64,000 bases of DNA, taken from Tamarix chinensis. Taxonomy: Eukaryota; Streptophyta; Magnoliopsida; Caryophyllales; Tamaricaceae. The DNA lies in the NCBI GenBank assembly GCA_030549775.1, contig CM060175.1, positions 65,957,245 through 66,021,244 on the forward strand, in the 5' to 3' direction. Below, piece by piece: positions 11,732 to 22,919 of the stretch (position 1 is the stretch's first letter; each line of letters starts with the position of its first letter). The notes under the pieces were generated by a model. It had not been told where the DNA came from, did not search any database, and saw nothing but the letters and a program-made list of their open reading frames with translations. A program made the translations under genes and the position numbers.

Positions 11732-13033
11732 ATGGCTAGTGAAGAGGTGCGTGCCCTGGTAGAGTCCATCAAAAGCCTCACCACACACATGGATTCCCAA
11801 TTACAAACTCAACATACATTGCAACATCAACTCTAAAGTGTGGAAGCTAAATTGGCCGAACAAGAGAAATGTAAGCCATGGCAAGTTCGTATGGAAACCA
11901 CACATGATAGTGTGGAAGGGAGAATGAAGCCTATGTAACATGAAAATAGTGGACATGGACATTTCAATATGTCTCATCGTGAAGATGGAGAAGACGAGAT
12001 AAATTATTTTGGCTCAAGTAACCAAAGAAGAGCACCTACATTCCAAGTAAGAAATGCACACCATGAAGATCAAGGTATTAAACTTGACCTTACTGAATAT
12101 TATGGTGATTTGAATGTGGAGTCATTTTTTAAATGGTTGCATGAGATTGAGGCTATTTTTGAGTTTAGAGAATATGATGATGATAGAACGTGCAAATTAG
12201 CTACTCTAAAGTTTAAAAAATTTGCTCGAATTTGGTATGATAATTTAAAGCGAACAAGAGAAAGACAAGAGAAGTCTAAAATAAAATCTTGAGAAAAACT
12301 TAAAAAGCACTTAAGAAAGAAATTTCTTCCTAGAGATTATGAACAAGATATGTATGTTAAAATGACTACTCTAAGGCAAGGTTTATTTAGTGTAGAAGAA
12401 TACACTAGAGAATTTGTAAGACTAGCCCTTATTTGTGATGTTCACGAAAGAAAAGAACAAAAATATGCTAGATACTTAGGTGGCTTGAATAATTTAATAA
12501 GAGACAAGGTTAACATGTACTCTTATGACTCTCTTGATGACTTGATTAAATTGGCTACGAAAATTGAAAGACAAACCAAATCAACTAAAGCCTATGTTAA
12601 GTCTAATGCTTCAACTTCAACTAAACCCTATTCTAACACCTTTACACCTAAATCAACATTTTCATATGATAAAAAGAATAATAAAGATGATAAAGGTAAA
12701 AATAAGGTAGTTGAAATGGAAAATAAACAATGTTTTAAATGTAAAGGATATGGACATTTTGTTAGATATTGTCTTAACCAAAGAGCCTTAACCATACATG
12801 AAATAGAAAACATGGAACCATGTAGCGATGATGAAGAATTAGAATTTGAATCTCCTAATGAAATATTAACTATGGAAGAGGAAGAAGGAGACCCATGCTT
12901 TTTAATTCAAAGAGTTTTACAAATACAACCTAGTATTACACCTATTCAAAGAGAGAAATTTTTTAAAACTAAGTGTAAAATAGGTGACATGGTTTGTAGA
13001 CTCATAATTGATAGTGGTTCATGTACTAATTGA
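11732..13033 (+). pseudogene. Ty3/gypsy gag-protease relic
   Basis: Reading from the ATG at 11732 (MASEEVRALVESIK), one frame continues to 13033 with three in-frame stops: TAA 11834-11836, TAA 11936-11938 and TGA 12290-12292 (probably a former Trp before EKLKKHL). The pattern is that of a Ty3/gypsy Gag: a coiled N-terminus; a retrotrans-gag domain (LDLTEYYGDLNVESFFKWL, W..L.R, then FLPRDYEQDMY and SVEEYTREFVRL); a Ser/Thr/Lys-rich linker; a perfect CCHC zinc knuckle (CX2CX4HX4C, 12731-12772); an acidic stretch; and the start of the aspartic protease with the catalytic triplet DSG (13010-13018). Everything after DSGSCTN is missing, as are reverse transcriptase, RNase H and integrase. The frame is otherwise well kept, so decay is fairly recent. 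It cannot support transposition. Confidence 0.85.
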
Positions 13034-13789
13034 GAGTGTCTTGTACTATGATTCCTATATATTATGCAAGTCTTATTCTATTGATGTGTATTATTACCTT
13101 GATTAGTATTTTGCTTACTTATCATCCTTTTATGAGTATTGCTCAATCTCATGAGTAGATGTAGTCTTGTTTTGCATGTAATTGATATATTAATATTTTT
13201 TATGTAATTATCTACAATGAGTGTTTATTCGATTGGGTGTTAGCATATAATAATTTGAACATATCTATCTCTGTAGAATTTAATTACTCTATTTTCTCAT
13301 CTCTATCTCTTATCTCATGTTTTGTACTATTGTATCATTATAGGATCAAGCATTTCCCACACCTAATCTCTATATACGAGTTACTTTTAGCCCTACACTT
13401 AACTTAGATTAAGCATAGGGAATATATTTGCTATGCTGGATACAAAGTAACACTCATTATTTTATTATTATTAATTCCACAAAATAAAGTATTTTAGAAG
13501 TAAATTTTTGAGAGTTATAGAACACCATACAAATCTATCCCTTCAAACATGGGGACATTTCGATCGAACCTGCAAATAAGCCTTCTTGATGCTATAAACA
13601 CTATTCACCTTTGTGAATGCACTAATGGTTTTCTTTAGCACTTCAAATTAGGGATGAGAGAAATAATTCCACAAAAAGTCCATAATCAAGCCCAGATAGG
13701 GATATAATCCCATAAAGACAAGCTTTTCGGGTACATCAAATGGACCCTTCATACATATAGAGTGCTATTTATTTATTTATATTTGCATG
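13034..13789. other. Break-point region between gag-protease relic and LINE
   Basis: Sequence similarity to the retrotransposon stops abruptly at 13033. The following bases are AT-rich and non-coding. They may be the 3' untranslated region of the minus-strand LINE, which would place the LINE insertion or a deletion at the protease break. No poly(A) tract or target duplication was identified to prove it. Confidence 0.35.
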
Positions 13790-15480
13790 AATATTCCAAA
13801 TCAATTGAGTAACAACACAACAATTCCAATCATGTAAATCAATGATTTCCAACCCACTTTGTGCCTTTGGGAGGAACATAAGACCAAAGGAAGCTACATA
13901 GGACTGAGGTAATTTGGCCAACCATTTTTTATGTAACATAAATTCCTATAACGAATACATTTGAATGTGGAATATAGATTATTTAATTTATTGTAGCCTA
14001 TACACATAAGATCATAATTTGAAGCTAATATCTTAAGTGAGTAGTCATTTTTATCCACCAAGGCCTACTTTTGGACCATTGTAACATTGAACACTAAAAG
14101 AGGAAGTTTAAGATAATAGATAGGGAGGTGAACCTACTAAAAAATATGAGCGTAAGAATCTATTCTATAGTAATTTCATCCACACCACCAAAGTATATGC
14201 TACACTTATGAGCGTCAAATTAAGACTTGAACAAGTTGAAAATTTTTGTAAGCGATGCATGATCCTACCCATTGAGATACTATATCCCTTACAAAATATA
14301 AGAAGATCATTCATAAATGAGAGATTAATAATATCCAATTTCTTACACTTTTAATGCCCCTATAAAACCTTTATCTGGCCATAAACCCTTTAACTAATGA
14401 CTTAAATACTCTATCCCCATAATGAATAAATAAGTGGATAAATGATTTCTTTGTTTGAGTCCTATTCTTCCCTTAAAACTATATGTATAGGCCCTATTTA
14501 TGAAGAAGGAGAAGGACAATGTGGAAACATAAGCCATGACAATCTTAATAAAGTGAAGAGGGTAACTCAAAGCATGGAGGATGTGTTGGAGTAAACCCTA
14601 GTCCACTAAGTTGTAAGCCTTGTGGATATCTAATTTTAACAAACACCAAGGAAAAATATGCTTACAATTATATTTCATTACCAATTCATGAGCCATGAGA
14701 ATCTTATTTATTATATTCCTCCCTTTAATAATGTAATATTGAGAAAGGGCGATATTGGTTGGCATGATAGGTTGTAATCTAGTTGTGATGACCTACGATA
14801 TAATCTTGAAGAGGACCGAACGACAAGCAATAGGGAGGGAATATTTCACCTTATTGGAATTTGGCCTCTTAAAGATGAGAGTAAATGGAATGTTTTTGAT
14901 CTTGCGGGGTAAAAATCTTGTGGTGAAGTCATCACTCGCACCCTTGAAAACCCTCCATATATGAACTTCCAAACCTTTTTAAAAACTTGAGAAGAATAAC
15001 CATCCCTATCAGGTGCCTTTGATTCCCTAACAGAATACACAACCTCTTTCGCCTCCATAAGGATAATAAAGGCCATAATTGTTTTGCTCCAATAATTTGT
15101 AAATGTGGGCCTTTGAAAAGCACATGTTCATCGATATAGCCAGAGTTAGCACTAGCCAAACCAAATAAATCTCTGTTGAAGTGCAAGAAAGCCTTTTGAA
15201 TGTCCTTTGAAATAGTTAGAAATAAGATTAATAACTCCATTTTTATGATTTCTATCTTTAATCTTGGAAAATAAATATTGATGATTACTTTCCTCGGTAT
15301 TGAGCTAATGAATTTTAGCCTTCTACTGAAAGAAAGACTCATGGAATTTTAGCAAGTGAATGTCCAACTGTATGGCCTTGTTTTCTTGTGTTCTCAAACC
15401 ATTATTGACATGGATAATAAGAATATGTTGTTAGATTTTATCCAAGCTTTCTTTAGCTAGCTATAGTAAGGAATCCAAAC
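13790..15480 (-). pseudogene. L1-type LINE reverse transcriptase (ORF2) relic
   Basis: On the minus strand, fragments in shifting frames follow plant L1 ORF2 from the pre-RT spacer to the C-terminal region. In order they are: SFFQQKAKIHWLNTEE-like (about 15340); the RT entry block SKAPDRDGYSSQVFKKVWKF (about 14960-15030; relatives read APGPDG); IIKGRNIINKILMAHEL and LKLDIHKAYNLVD (about 14620-14740); the FKGRIGLKQ..HLSTYLF block; SFMNDLLIFCKG (about 14287-14331) in place of the catalytic FADD/YADD motif; then CSFLWSYVPPKG and IDLHDWNCCVVTQLIW-like text near 13800-13900. Many stops and frameshifts are present, and the catalytic Asp pair has become N-D. Upstream of about 15480 similarity fades, so the endonuclease half appears lost or unrecognisable. 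Confidence 0.75.
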
Positions 15481-16690
15481 TGCCATATTTTTATTGATTT
15501 AAGGCCTTAAGATCTTTTTACATAAACAACAACCAATGAACCTTTATCTAGCTTCTAGAAATCTAAATAAATAAATTTATATCTTCTATCAGAATTTTGA
15601 AAAAACTTAAAAACATGAGTTTTGGTTAGCATAAATTTTGGGAAGGATTTTCATTTAAAGTGCACTATAATAAATTTTGAGAAATGCTTTTGATGATGGT
15701 TTGGTTTTCTCATTAAACCATTGCCTAAACCTTTCTTTTTATGGGCACTAATTTTTTCACACTTCTCAATATTTTTGTGATATATGTCATCTATTATGCA
15801 TCATTAAAACCCAGTTCCATAGTAATGATATTAAGAGAACTACTAGTTCTCCTAGTGTTGGTTCCCAACTTGGAGGATGGCTCAATTTTCTCGAAATTTG
15901 GTTTGCAACCATTAATATAACTCCTCCTACTCCTACTTTGATTGTGTAAAATTCATCTTTTGTTAAAATTTTGACAAACAAACTTATGTATGGACTGGAT
16001 TTAGTAACCAAAATAAAAGGAGGAAGCAATACTTCTTATTCCTCTTTGAGAACCCAATTTCATCAACAAGTGGGCTTGAACCAATAAGAGGACAAGTGGA
16101 AGGCTTGGTGTATCATCATCACTTTTGGATATAGAGAGTAGTAAATTGTTGGAATAAATTAAATTATTGAGTTTGATTAATCAAGAGCTTCATTAGAAGT
16201 TACAACAATAAAGGTTGGTTATGTTGTATGGTTGAGGATAAAAAAAAAAGATGAAGAAAATAAATAAGATGAGGGTAATTTAGGAAACAAAAATCATCAT
16301 TAAATGGAGAAGTAACATCTATATTGTTTCAAAATTTGGATATTCATCAAAGGGAAATAATCAATAACGTCATCATGAGGTATAGACAATAGGATTGAAG
16401 GTGCAAGTTTCGCTAGGTCTAAGGTGCTAATTTGAAGCACTTTGCATCTCTATAACCTTGTTGGGTCGCTGCCATGACACCATTGTCGATGTCATAAATG
16501 GTTTTAATGGATCGATTTACCAAACCATTGTGGTGTTACAATGGTGGACAAAGATTAATGGAAGGGAAGGTTAAGTGGTGTGTTGTTAGTTATTTTTCGA
16601 AGGTATGTCGAGTAAAAAAGAAAAAAGGAGCAAGTGAAGAAGAACAAGAACACTCACTTAAGTTTTTTTTTTCTTAAATAAAATAGCATA
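15481..16690. other. Unclassified, probably LINE-related 5' part
   Basis: A minus-strand stretch open for about 80 codons at 15787-16029 may belong to the 5' half of the LINE, but no endonuclease or zinc-knuckle motif could be read with confidence. The remainder, up to the right inverted repeat, shows no feature. Confidence 0.3.
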
Positions 16691-16942
16691 AACCATTTTA
16701 TAAAAGTTGGGGGTATTTTAGGTTAGATAAGAAGAGGGGTATTCTTTTAAAAGATGTTAGGGTAAATTAGTTATTTTATAAGAAAATCTTTAAGTTTTCA
16801 AAAGTTAATGGAAATTTAGTGGTAAAACTATATGGAGATAACCCTCAAAACTTGGGGTTATTTTATAACTTCCTACAAACTTAGGGTTATATTATATATT
16901 TTGAAGAAGAAAAAAACTCAGGATTGGTTGGTGTATTTTCCC

Positions 16943-18644
16943 TAATATCTTACATTTTATTCATTATCAGTATGTTAGTAACATGTAATTATAATAGTCA
17001 CCCATAATAATAAGTCAGTAAAATGATTTTTTTTATTTACATATCATTCTCATATTTGTAGAGCTATTATATAATTGGGTTCATTTGGTACCAAAAAGAA
17101 ACTTCATTAATATATCATGCTTTCAAATTGCTACCTATACTGTAATTTTACAGTTTAGTTTGATTAAGAGTTAAATATTATGGTTTGGATAAAGATATTT
17201 AAAAATGATTTGGTTAATGGTATGGGGATCAAATTTTTCGTTAAGTATATACTTGCTATAGAGTATTGCTAATTTGCTAGTATGTCAACTTTTGTTATTT
17301 TCCAACCTATATTGCAGCATAATTTTTGGATATATTCAACAATTGGTTGTATTAGATTATTGTGAACCTTGTGATCTTGTAGATAATCTAAAACCACAAT
17401 AATTGATTGTTTGATAGTTAGATATACCTAAGTTTTAGTCATACTTTTTTGTGAATGATAGGGAAATATCTACATCAATAGGTAGCAAGCAATAACAATT
17501 TTGTGGTTTTTTATTTATTTTTTTGTTAACCGTTAACGGCACCAAACCAAACCATAAAATTATAGTTTGGTTTAGTTAAGGGGGTTAAATACCATTAACC
17601 AAATTGTCTATATCCTTATTTTCTAGGAAATAAGTAGTAGGGAAATAATACTTCCTTGAAGGTTATATATATTTATTCTGCATCTCCACTTCTTGTAAGT
17701 AATAATGTACTTGTTTTGTTCATTACTATATTACAAAGGAAGTAACACCTAAATTACAAAAGTATCATTTACTAATAAATGAAGTTACTTTTATCTGATA
17801 TTCTATTCTCACATTAAAAAATAACAATTATTTTGAGTGATAATGTGTAACTAAAAACTAAGAATTTACTTGAGTTTAGGTAGTTAAGTTACTTTTTTAG
17901 AAAGTATAAAGATAAGTGAGCCAAATAAAAATGAAACTTACCTTTAACTTTTATTTGCTTCAAACCAAATGTATCATTTTTAACTACTTTAAAAAAAAGT
18001 GTTACTTACTCTCCTTACTTGCCTCTAATTGAATGACCTTAATAACTAAGAATGAGTTATTTGAGTCTAGTTATATAAATTACTTCCTCGAAATATATAT
18101 AAATGAGATAATTCTTATTTATATTGACTTTCAACTAAACAAAACATTTTCAATCATTTTATAGGAAGTGCTACTTCGCAACCAAATGTATTACTCACCA
18201 AGAACACCTCAATTTCTATGAAGTGCAAAAGAATTTCAAATTATTTATGTTAGAATTAGAATGTGTGATCATGTATTTGAAGAATATGACACACAAATCT
18301 CTAGAAAAGAAGGTAAATTTTGTAAATGTTTCAAATCTCCGACGGCTACTTTTCATTTATAGTTTGAAATTTTTTTAGTAAGTTTATTTATTACATAATT
18401 TAAAAAGTTCAACAACAATAGTCAAGCTATGGTGGTGTAAGATTCAATTAAGTATGCGATTTTGTTTTGATGTAATTTATTTTATTAGTTTTTGGTGATT
18501 TTTTAAACATGTCAAATTTTGAATTACACAAAACTTTAGTGAAACACATAAAAGATGTGTGAACTTTGACGAAGTATATTTGCTCGTACCGAAAGATATG
18601 AACTAGATTAGTAATATATATGTGTGTTGTGTGTTGTGTGTGTG
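16943..18644. other. AT-rich intergenic DNA
   Basis: No gene was seen. Short segments recur (for example the TTTGGTTTAGTTAAG-like text near 17150 and 17565), which suggests old, unresolved MITE fragments. Confidence 0.45.
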
Positions 18645-18904
18645 TGATACCCCAAGTTTATGGTAGATGATAGAGATTTAAAATAATTGATATGACATAT
18701 ATTAAAAACTCCACAATTAAAAATATTTGGCTTGGAGTACTTCAAAGATTGGTGATCTCTTAAAAAAAGAAAAAAGAATAAAAAAATGTGTGAATGAGGA
18801 TAAAATACACTTGAAAGAAGTTCTATTGGTGTATGGAGTAAGTCATCAATCCCGAAAGCATTTTAATTAATTATTCGCAATCATTGTGGGGTTGGGGTGT
18901 TACA
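18645..18904. mobile_element. Small TG...CA element (TRIM-like or internally deleted LTR)
   Basis: A 260-base segment begins TGATACCCCAAG and ends TTGGGGTGTTACA. These ends are near-inverse and closely related to the termini of the long LTR-like family (TGTAACACCCC...GGGGTGTTACA). Size fits a TRIM or a strongly deleted solo LTR. The left end abuts a GT run, and no target duplication is evident. Confidence 0.35.
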
Positions 18905-19121
18905 ATATATGTTTGTGGTAAAAGATATAAACTAAATTTATTAATTTATATTACATGAGTTTTGAAAAATTATAGGAAAATAAAGGTAGAAATATGTCAA
19001 AGTTTGGTAAAAATATATATATTCATTTGTGGTGAAAGATATAAAGAAAACTGATGAATTATAATTAGATCGATGCTAAAAAGTTACATGAAAATAATGG
19101 TGGCAGTTGAGTTGATTTTTG

Positions 19122-19125
<4 letters not shown>

Positions 19126-19170
<45 letters not shown>

Positions 19171-19208
19171 TGTTGATTTTTGATAAATATATATATATAT
19201 ATATATAT
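19126..19208. repeat. Duplicated (TA)n microsatellite
   Basis: Two TA runs (19126-19167 and 19187-19208), each preceded by the same TTGATTTTTGATAAATA segment and followed by GCATGT, show a local tandem duplication of a microsatellite with its flank. Confidence 0.85.
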
Positions 19209-20562
19209 GCATGTCTATGATAAAAGATGTGCACAAAACTAATAAAATTTAATTAGATCAATACTGAAAAAATTCATAAAAGAGATAATAGTAAAAAAAA
19301 ATTGTGTACAACTTGATATAATTTTAGATAGATAATGGTGAAATATAAGTATAAAGTTACGGTGAAAGATCATATTATATAAAAAAAATTGTTATATTTA
19401 AAATAAATAAAATGGAGAAAGACATGTGAAATAATTTTAAAAAGATTAGTTATAATATAAGATTGATTAAATATCATTAGAATAATTGTTAAAAATTATC
19501 TGAATTGTGCATTAATTTTTTATGCTACAAATATTTACATTTGTAAAGAGAGATAAGCTTAATATTGATAAAATTTCAGTCCAGAGTTGATCTAATATTA
19601 GCTTAAGTACGGTAAGGGATTAGTATAAAAATAATAAAATGTTAATAAACACAATGATAAATAAAAATAATATTAAAATAATAAATTATAAGTGTAACAT
19701 TGGTGAAGGACGAATAGAATGCAAATGAAAAATCAATCCATTACGTTCATCTTCTTCAATTTTTTATTATTATATAGTTTTAAAGTTTAAACTAAAACTT
19801 ACAGGTTCGAACGTGATTTCAAATATAAAATCCATCTCATTTAAAATTATTTTTGTTTTTAAAGTCAAATTGATTCCAGATCTAAAATAAAACATATAAC
19901 CTGTTGCGCGGATAGATTACACAATTTCTGTTTTCGTTTCTTTGGGGTCGCACCAAGCCAACGGTTGCAGAATTTATACTCAAACAACAACCTTCAAACA
20001 GCCAATTAAAAATTTCGGGAGTGGGGGAACAAGTAACCTCTCTATCCGTTCCAAATGGCGAAGCCCCATTAACAAAGCTCTACATGGTTGCGTTTTGATC
20101 CCCGAATGCCCCTTGACTATAACAAAACGTCACATGTTTAAGCGAGACAGCTTTATGAGCCAACCTCTCTTTAAGATCTGAATCTGACTGAGGAATAACA
20201 AAAGTTGCAGACCACGATCAATGAAAGATCAAATCATATTAATATTCAAATAGATTAAAACTTTTATATATAATATAACCCCTCAAACATCATCATATAT
20301 TTCTTCGCTATAGTCTTAATTCTAGCATCATACCAATGGATATATTTTACAATTAATGTGCCGAATCCTCACCCCTCCCATTTCCCTTTTCTTTTCTTGA
20401 GACCGGAAAGGATTCAACATATGACGAAAAATCAAAAAATCTACGGAACGGAATTAATTAGGGAAAGAAAAAGAAAAAAAAGAAGAAGGAATCCCACTTA
20501 AATAATAGAGGGGACGAGCTTTTTCTTCGAAGTAAGAGAAACAAATAAATATAAAAGTACTG
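19209..20562. other. 3' flank of the PP2C gene
   Basis: AT-rich up to about 19900, then mixed composition up to the PP2C stop codon at 20563. The nearest few hundred bases should contain the PP2C 3' untranslated region and poly(A) site. No canonical AATAAA on the minus strand stands out, and no separate gene was recognised. Confidence 0.5.
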
Positions 20563-22455
20563 CTACGAACGACCTTTCCTCAGATCAACTACAACAACAC
20601 TAACATTATCAGAGCTTTGCCTGGCCAAAGCCAACTTGGTCAGCAATATGGACGCATCCAAACATGCCTTATCGGAGCTTTCTCTGGCATCGCCGAGATT
20701 CGCCTCGTTCCCCGGAGAAAGCGGAGGCGCCCGTGGCCTTTCTGCACTCAAGCACATCCGCGCCACGCGGCATGCTGTTTTGTTTGACACCACATCCCAT
20801 AATCCATCACTAGCGATAATCAAGCATTCGTCCTCCTCCGTTCGTTCCGTCACCGTTACTTCCGGTTCGGATATTACGTAAGGTTTTAAATAGTAATCGC
20901 CGATAGCTCTTGACATGGCAAGCACCCCCAGGACACGTGGTCCGTCCCAGTAGATCACACGACCTCCCGAATTTTCTATCCGCCTAAGCTCGTCAGGTCT
21001 GTCCGGCTGCAAAGACACAGAGATAAGATCGTCGGTATCAATTCATTCAAGCACTCGCTAATCTGAAATTTATTTGCCTACTTCTATCTTATCAATGAAA
21101 TCGGTGAAAACTCATGCTCGGCGATCTACTGGTTTTCTATTTGGCAAGACAATAATCTTATCTAAAAGAGGTCACTGCTACGATATTATAAATAATGCGT
21201 TACAAACACTCCACCTAGAGGGCTCCATAAGAAAGCTTTCCAATTCAAATGAATGGATCTGAGACGGTGCACCGCACATCCTTCCAAAAAAACTGGACGC
21301 AGACGACTCCAAAAAGTACAAAATCATTCACGTGCGTTAACCAACGCGCCACCGTAACAGCCCCGCACCAGCTCTCACCTAAGTCTGCGCCTCTCAACCC
21401 CAGCTAGCAGTAACGATACATTTCTATCTTATATATAAAAGGGGAGGGGAGAGGGGGGGGGAAGAACACCACGACTCACCTTATGATCGGAGGATAGTTG
21501 AAACGGGATGCCATTACGACATAGCACGGTGCGAGAATCCCCACAGTTGGAGACCACAATATTATCCGGCGTAACGACGGCAACAGCGGCCGTAGTTCCA
21601 ACGGCGTCGCACTGCGGAGCCTGGAGCTCACAGCGGCATGAGCTTACAGATCCGTTTATTTCAGGCCTCTCCCCCGCCTCTAGGTCCATCCGTGCGAAGC
21701 TCCGTTCCATGGTTTCTCTCCACTGCATATTTTTATGCGATTGACTGTCGCCTCGCTTAATTTCGTCTTTGATAATCGCGTGCAGCCTCTCTTTACACTT
21801 AGCTGCGACCTATATATTAAATAAAAATCTCGTTCAATATACTGGATAATTAATCAATCATTTTCAGACAGATAACATGTTTTTTTTTCCTCTCTTTTTC
21901 TTCTCTCTCTCTCTCTCTGTGACGTGTTCGAATATTAGAGCAAGTTTACGATATGGTAATTACATGAGAGCAACCATGGCCATCAAAGACGCCATAAAAA
22001 TGAAACTCATCCGAATCTTTCGCATAGAACGAAGGATGAATCGACACCGCATCCTCCATATCTCTTCTCCTTCCGCAAACCGAAGTGGCTCCAAACTTCA
22101 CCTGCTCCTCCTCCACATCAGCCTTAAGATTTGCTTCCTCCAGCAAACTAGTGGGCAACAAATCCGGTTCGGGAATAGTCATTATTTTCTTCTCGACAAC
22201 CACTTCATTAGGCTCCGGCATGAGATTACACTTTCCCATGGCATCATCAAAATCACAAGCCGAGGAAGAAGCAACACGTCCGTTCTCCAACTTTAATTTC
22301 TTAACTCCGTTATTGTCAGACGTAGAACCCACGGCCATCTCGGCTATAATTTTCAACTGCCTGGATTCAATTCTCCGGCGACGTCCTGCCCGTGATTTGG
22401 GCTCCACAGGCGATGCCTCCGTTTCTCCGACGATTCCACAACACATGCCGGCCAT
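20563..22455 (-). CDS. PP2CA: Clade A protein phosphatase 2C (ABA co-receptor, PP2CA/AHG3 type)
   Basis: The model has three exons: 22455-21964, 21809-21480 and 21006-20563 (stop TAG). Introns of 154 and 473 bp have GT/AG borders in phase 0, giving 421 residues; Arabidopsis PP2CA is about 400. The start [13 protein letters not shown] matches the PP2CA/AHG3 N-terminus, and ATGGC is a good plant start context. PP2C motifs follow in order: [12 protein letters not shown] (D135), FDGHGCSH (D158-H160), [39 protein letters not shown] with the Trp lock (W294) that contacts PYR/PYL receptors, [11 protein letters not shown] (D311), [15 protein letters not shown] (D341) and [15 protein letters not shown] (D407). 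In the family this Mn/Mg-dependent Ser/Thr phosphatase dephosphorylates SnRK2 kinases in nucleus and cytosol and is inhibited by ABA-bound receptors. A Pro/Ser-rich insert (about 361-390) precedes the last helices. It appears intact and functional. Confidence 0.95.
21007..21479 (-). other. PP2C intron 2
   Basis: A 473-base intron with donor AAG|GTGAGT and acceptor TTTGCAG|CCG, splitting DHK from PDRPDE in phase 0. Clade A PP2C genes commonly have an intron at this DHK/PDRP point. Short frames on either strand inside it have no protein similarity. Confidence 0.9.
21810..21963 (-). other. PP2C intron 1
   Basis: A 154-base intron with donor CAT|GTAATT and acceptor TATATAG|GTC, splitting DGHGCSH from VAAKC in phase 0. 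It carries a CT-rich microsatellite and a T-run near 21881-21920. Confidence 0.9.
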
Positions 22456-22673
22456 TATATTTGATGTTTTTTGAAAATAAATGATAGTGAAAAATTAGTA
22501 TCCGGAGATCAAATGCAAGGTCGAACGAGACCCAGGGCGTTGATGAGTAAATAAGGATAGAAATGATGAGAGAGAAGTCGATCGAAGGAATCGCGGGCCA
22601 GTTCTTATAATGGCGCAGGGAGAAAAATGCAAACGCACATGAGTCTGTCAGTAGGAGGAAAACGGAGAAGTAG

Positions 22674-22680
22674 TATATAT
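22674..22680 (-). promoter_or_regulatory. TATA box of the PP2C gene
   Basis: ATATATA on the minus strand lies 219 bases upstream of the start codon, which would put transcription start near 22645 and give a 5' untranslated region of about 190 bases. Confidence 0.55.
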
Positions 22681-22738
22681 GGTAGGGGTGGGGGGGCAGG
22701 CTGACCGTCACCGTCTGGGGCAGAGGCAGGCGGGACCC

Positions 22739-22746
22739 GACACGTA
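22739..22746 (-). promoter_or_regulatory. ABRE (TACGTGTC)
   Basis: The minus strand reads TACGTGTC, an exact match to the ABA-responsive element consensus (C/T)ACGTG(G/T)C bound by ABF/AREB bZIP factors. It lies about 60 bases upstream of the TATA box. Clade A PP2C genes are known ABA-induced negative-feedback components, so the site is functionally plausible. Confidence 0.7.
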
Positions 22747-22846
22747 CCAGTTTTGAGAGGTGACGTAGCGCAGTGAATAATATCACGAGAGAATCGGAGC
22801 CGTTGAATTAGTTTGGTCGATGTCTCTTTCCTTCTGTTAAGGCTAA

Positions 22847-22852
22847 CACGTG
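22847..22852. promoter_or_regulatory. G-box / ABRE-like palindrome (CACGTG)
   Basis: Palindromic CACGTG in the context ACACGTGT, about 170 bases upstream of the TATA box and 100 bases from the perfect ABRE. Paired ACGT elements are what typically gives strong ABA induction. Confidence 0.6.
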
Positions 22853-22912
22853 TACGAGCCTTTTTCCAAAGAGTTTATGAACTGATTGAGGGCAGAGAGG
22901 GGAGCAGAGAAA

Positions 22913-22918
22913 ACGTGG
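22913..22918 (+). promoter_or_regulatory. ACGTGG element
   Basis: ACGTGG on the plus strand, a core ABRE in either orientation, is the third ACGT-containing site within 180 bases upstream of the PP2C gene. Confidence 0.45.
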
Positions 22919-22919
22919 A

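Larger units (their letters stand above)
8273..16942. mobile_element. Composite region bounded by long MULE-like terminal inverted repeats
   Basis: The left arm (8273-8500) and the right arm (about 16690-16942, read on the minus strand) are diverged inverted copies. Shared blocks occur in the same order: an end related to GGGAAAATACACCAACC, then CAAAA.ATATA.TATAACCCT.AGTTT, then TAGTTTT..CA.TAA followed by TTAA.TTTTGAAAA.TT and AAAGATTT. Long TIRs beginning GGGAAAATACAC are characteristic of plant Mutator-like elements. A 9-bp target duplication is not clear (about 5 of 9 positions agree), and the interior is filled with other transposons rather than a transposase. The pair could therefore be one old, repeatedly hit MULE or two independent copies in opposite orientation. 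Confidence 0.45.

Noticed and set aside
19942..20181. 79-codon plus-strand frame downstream of PP2C
   Set aside because: No recognisable domain, and it lies in the probable 3' flank or untranslated region of the PP2C gene.
21946..22786. Long alternative frames overlapping PP2C exon 1 on both strands
   Set aside because: They are shadows of the real exon. Only the spliced PP2C frame carries motifs and proper splice borders.
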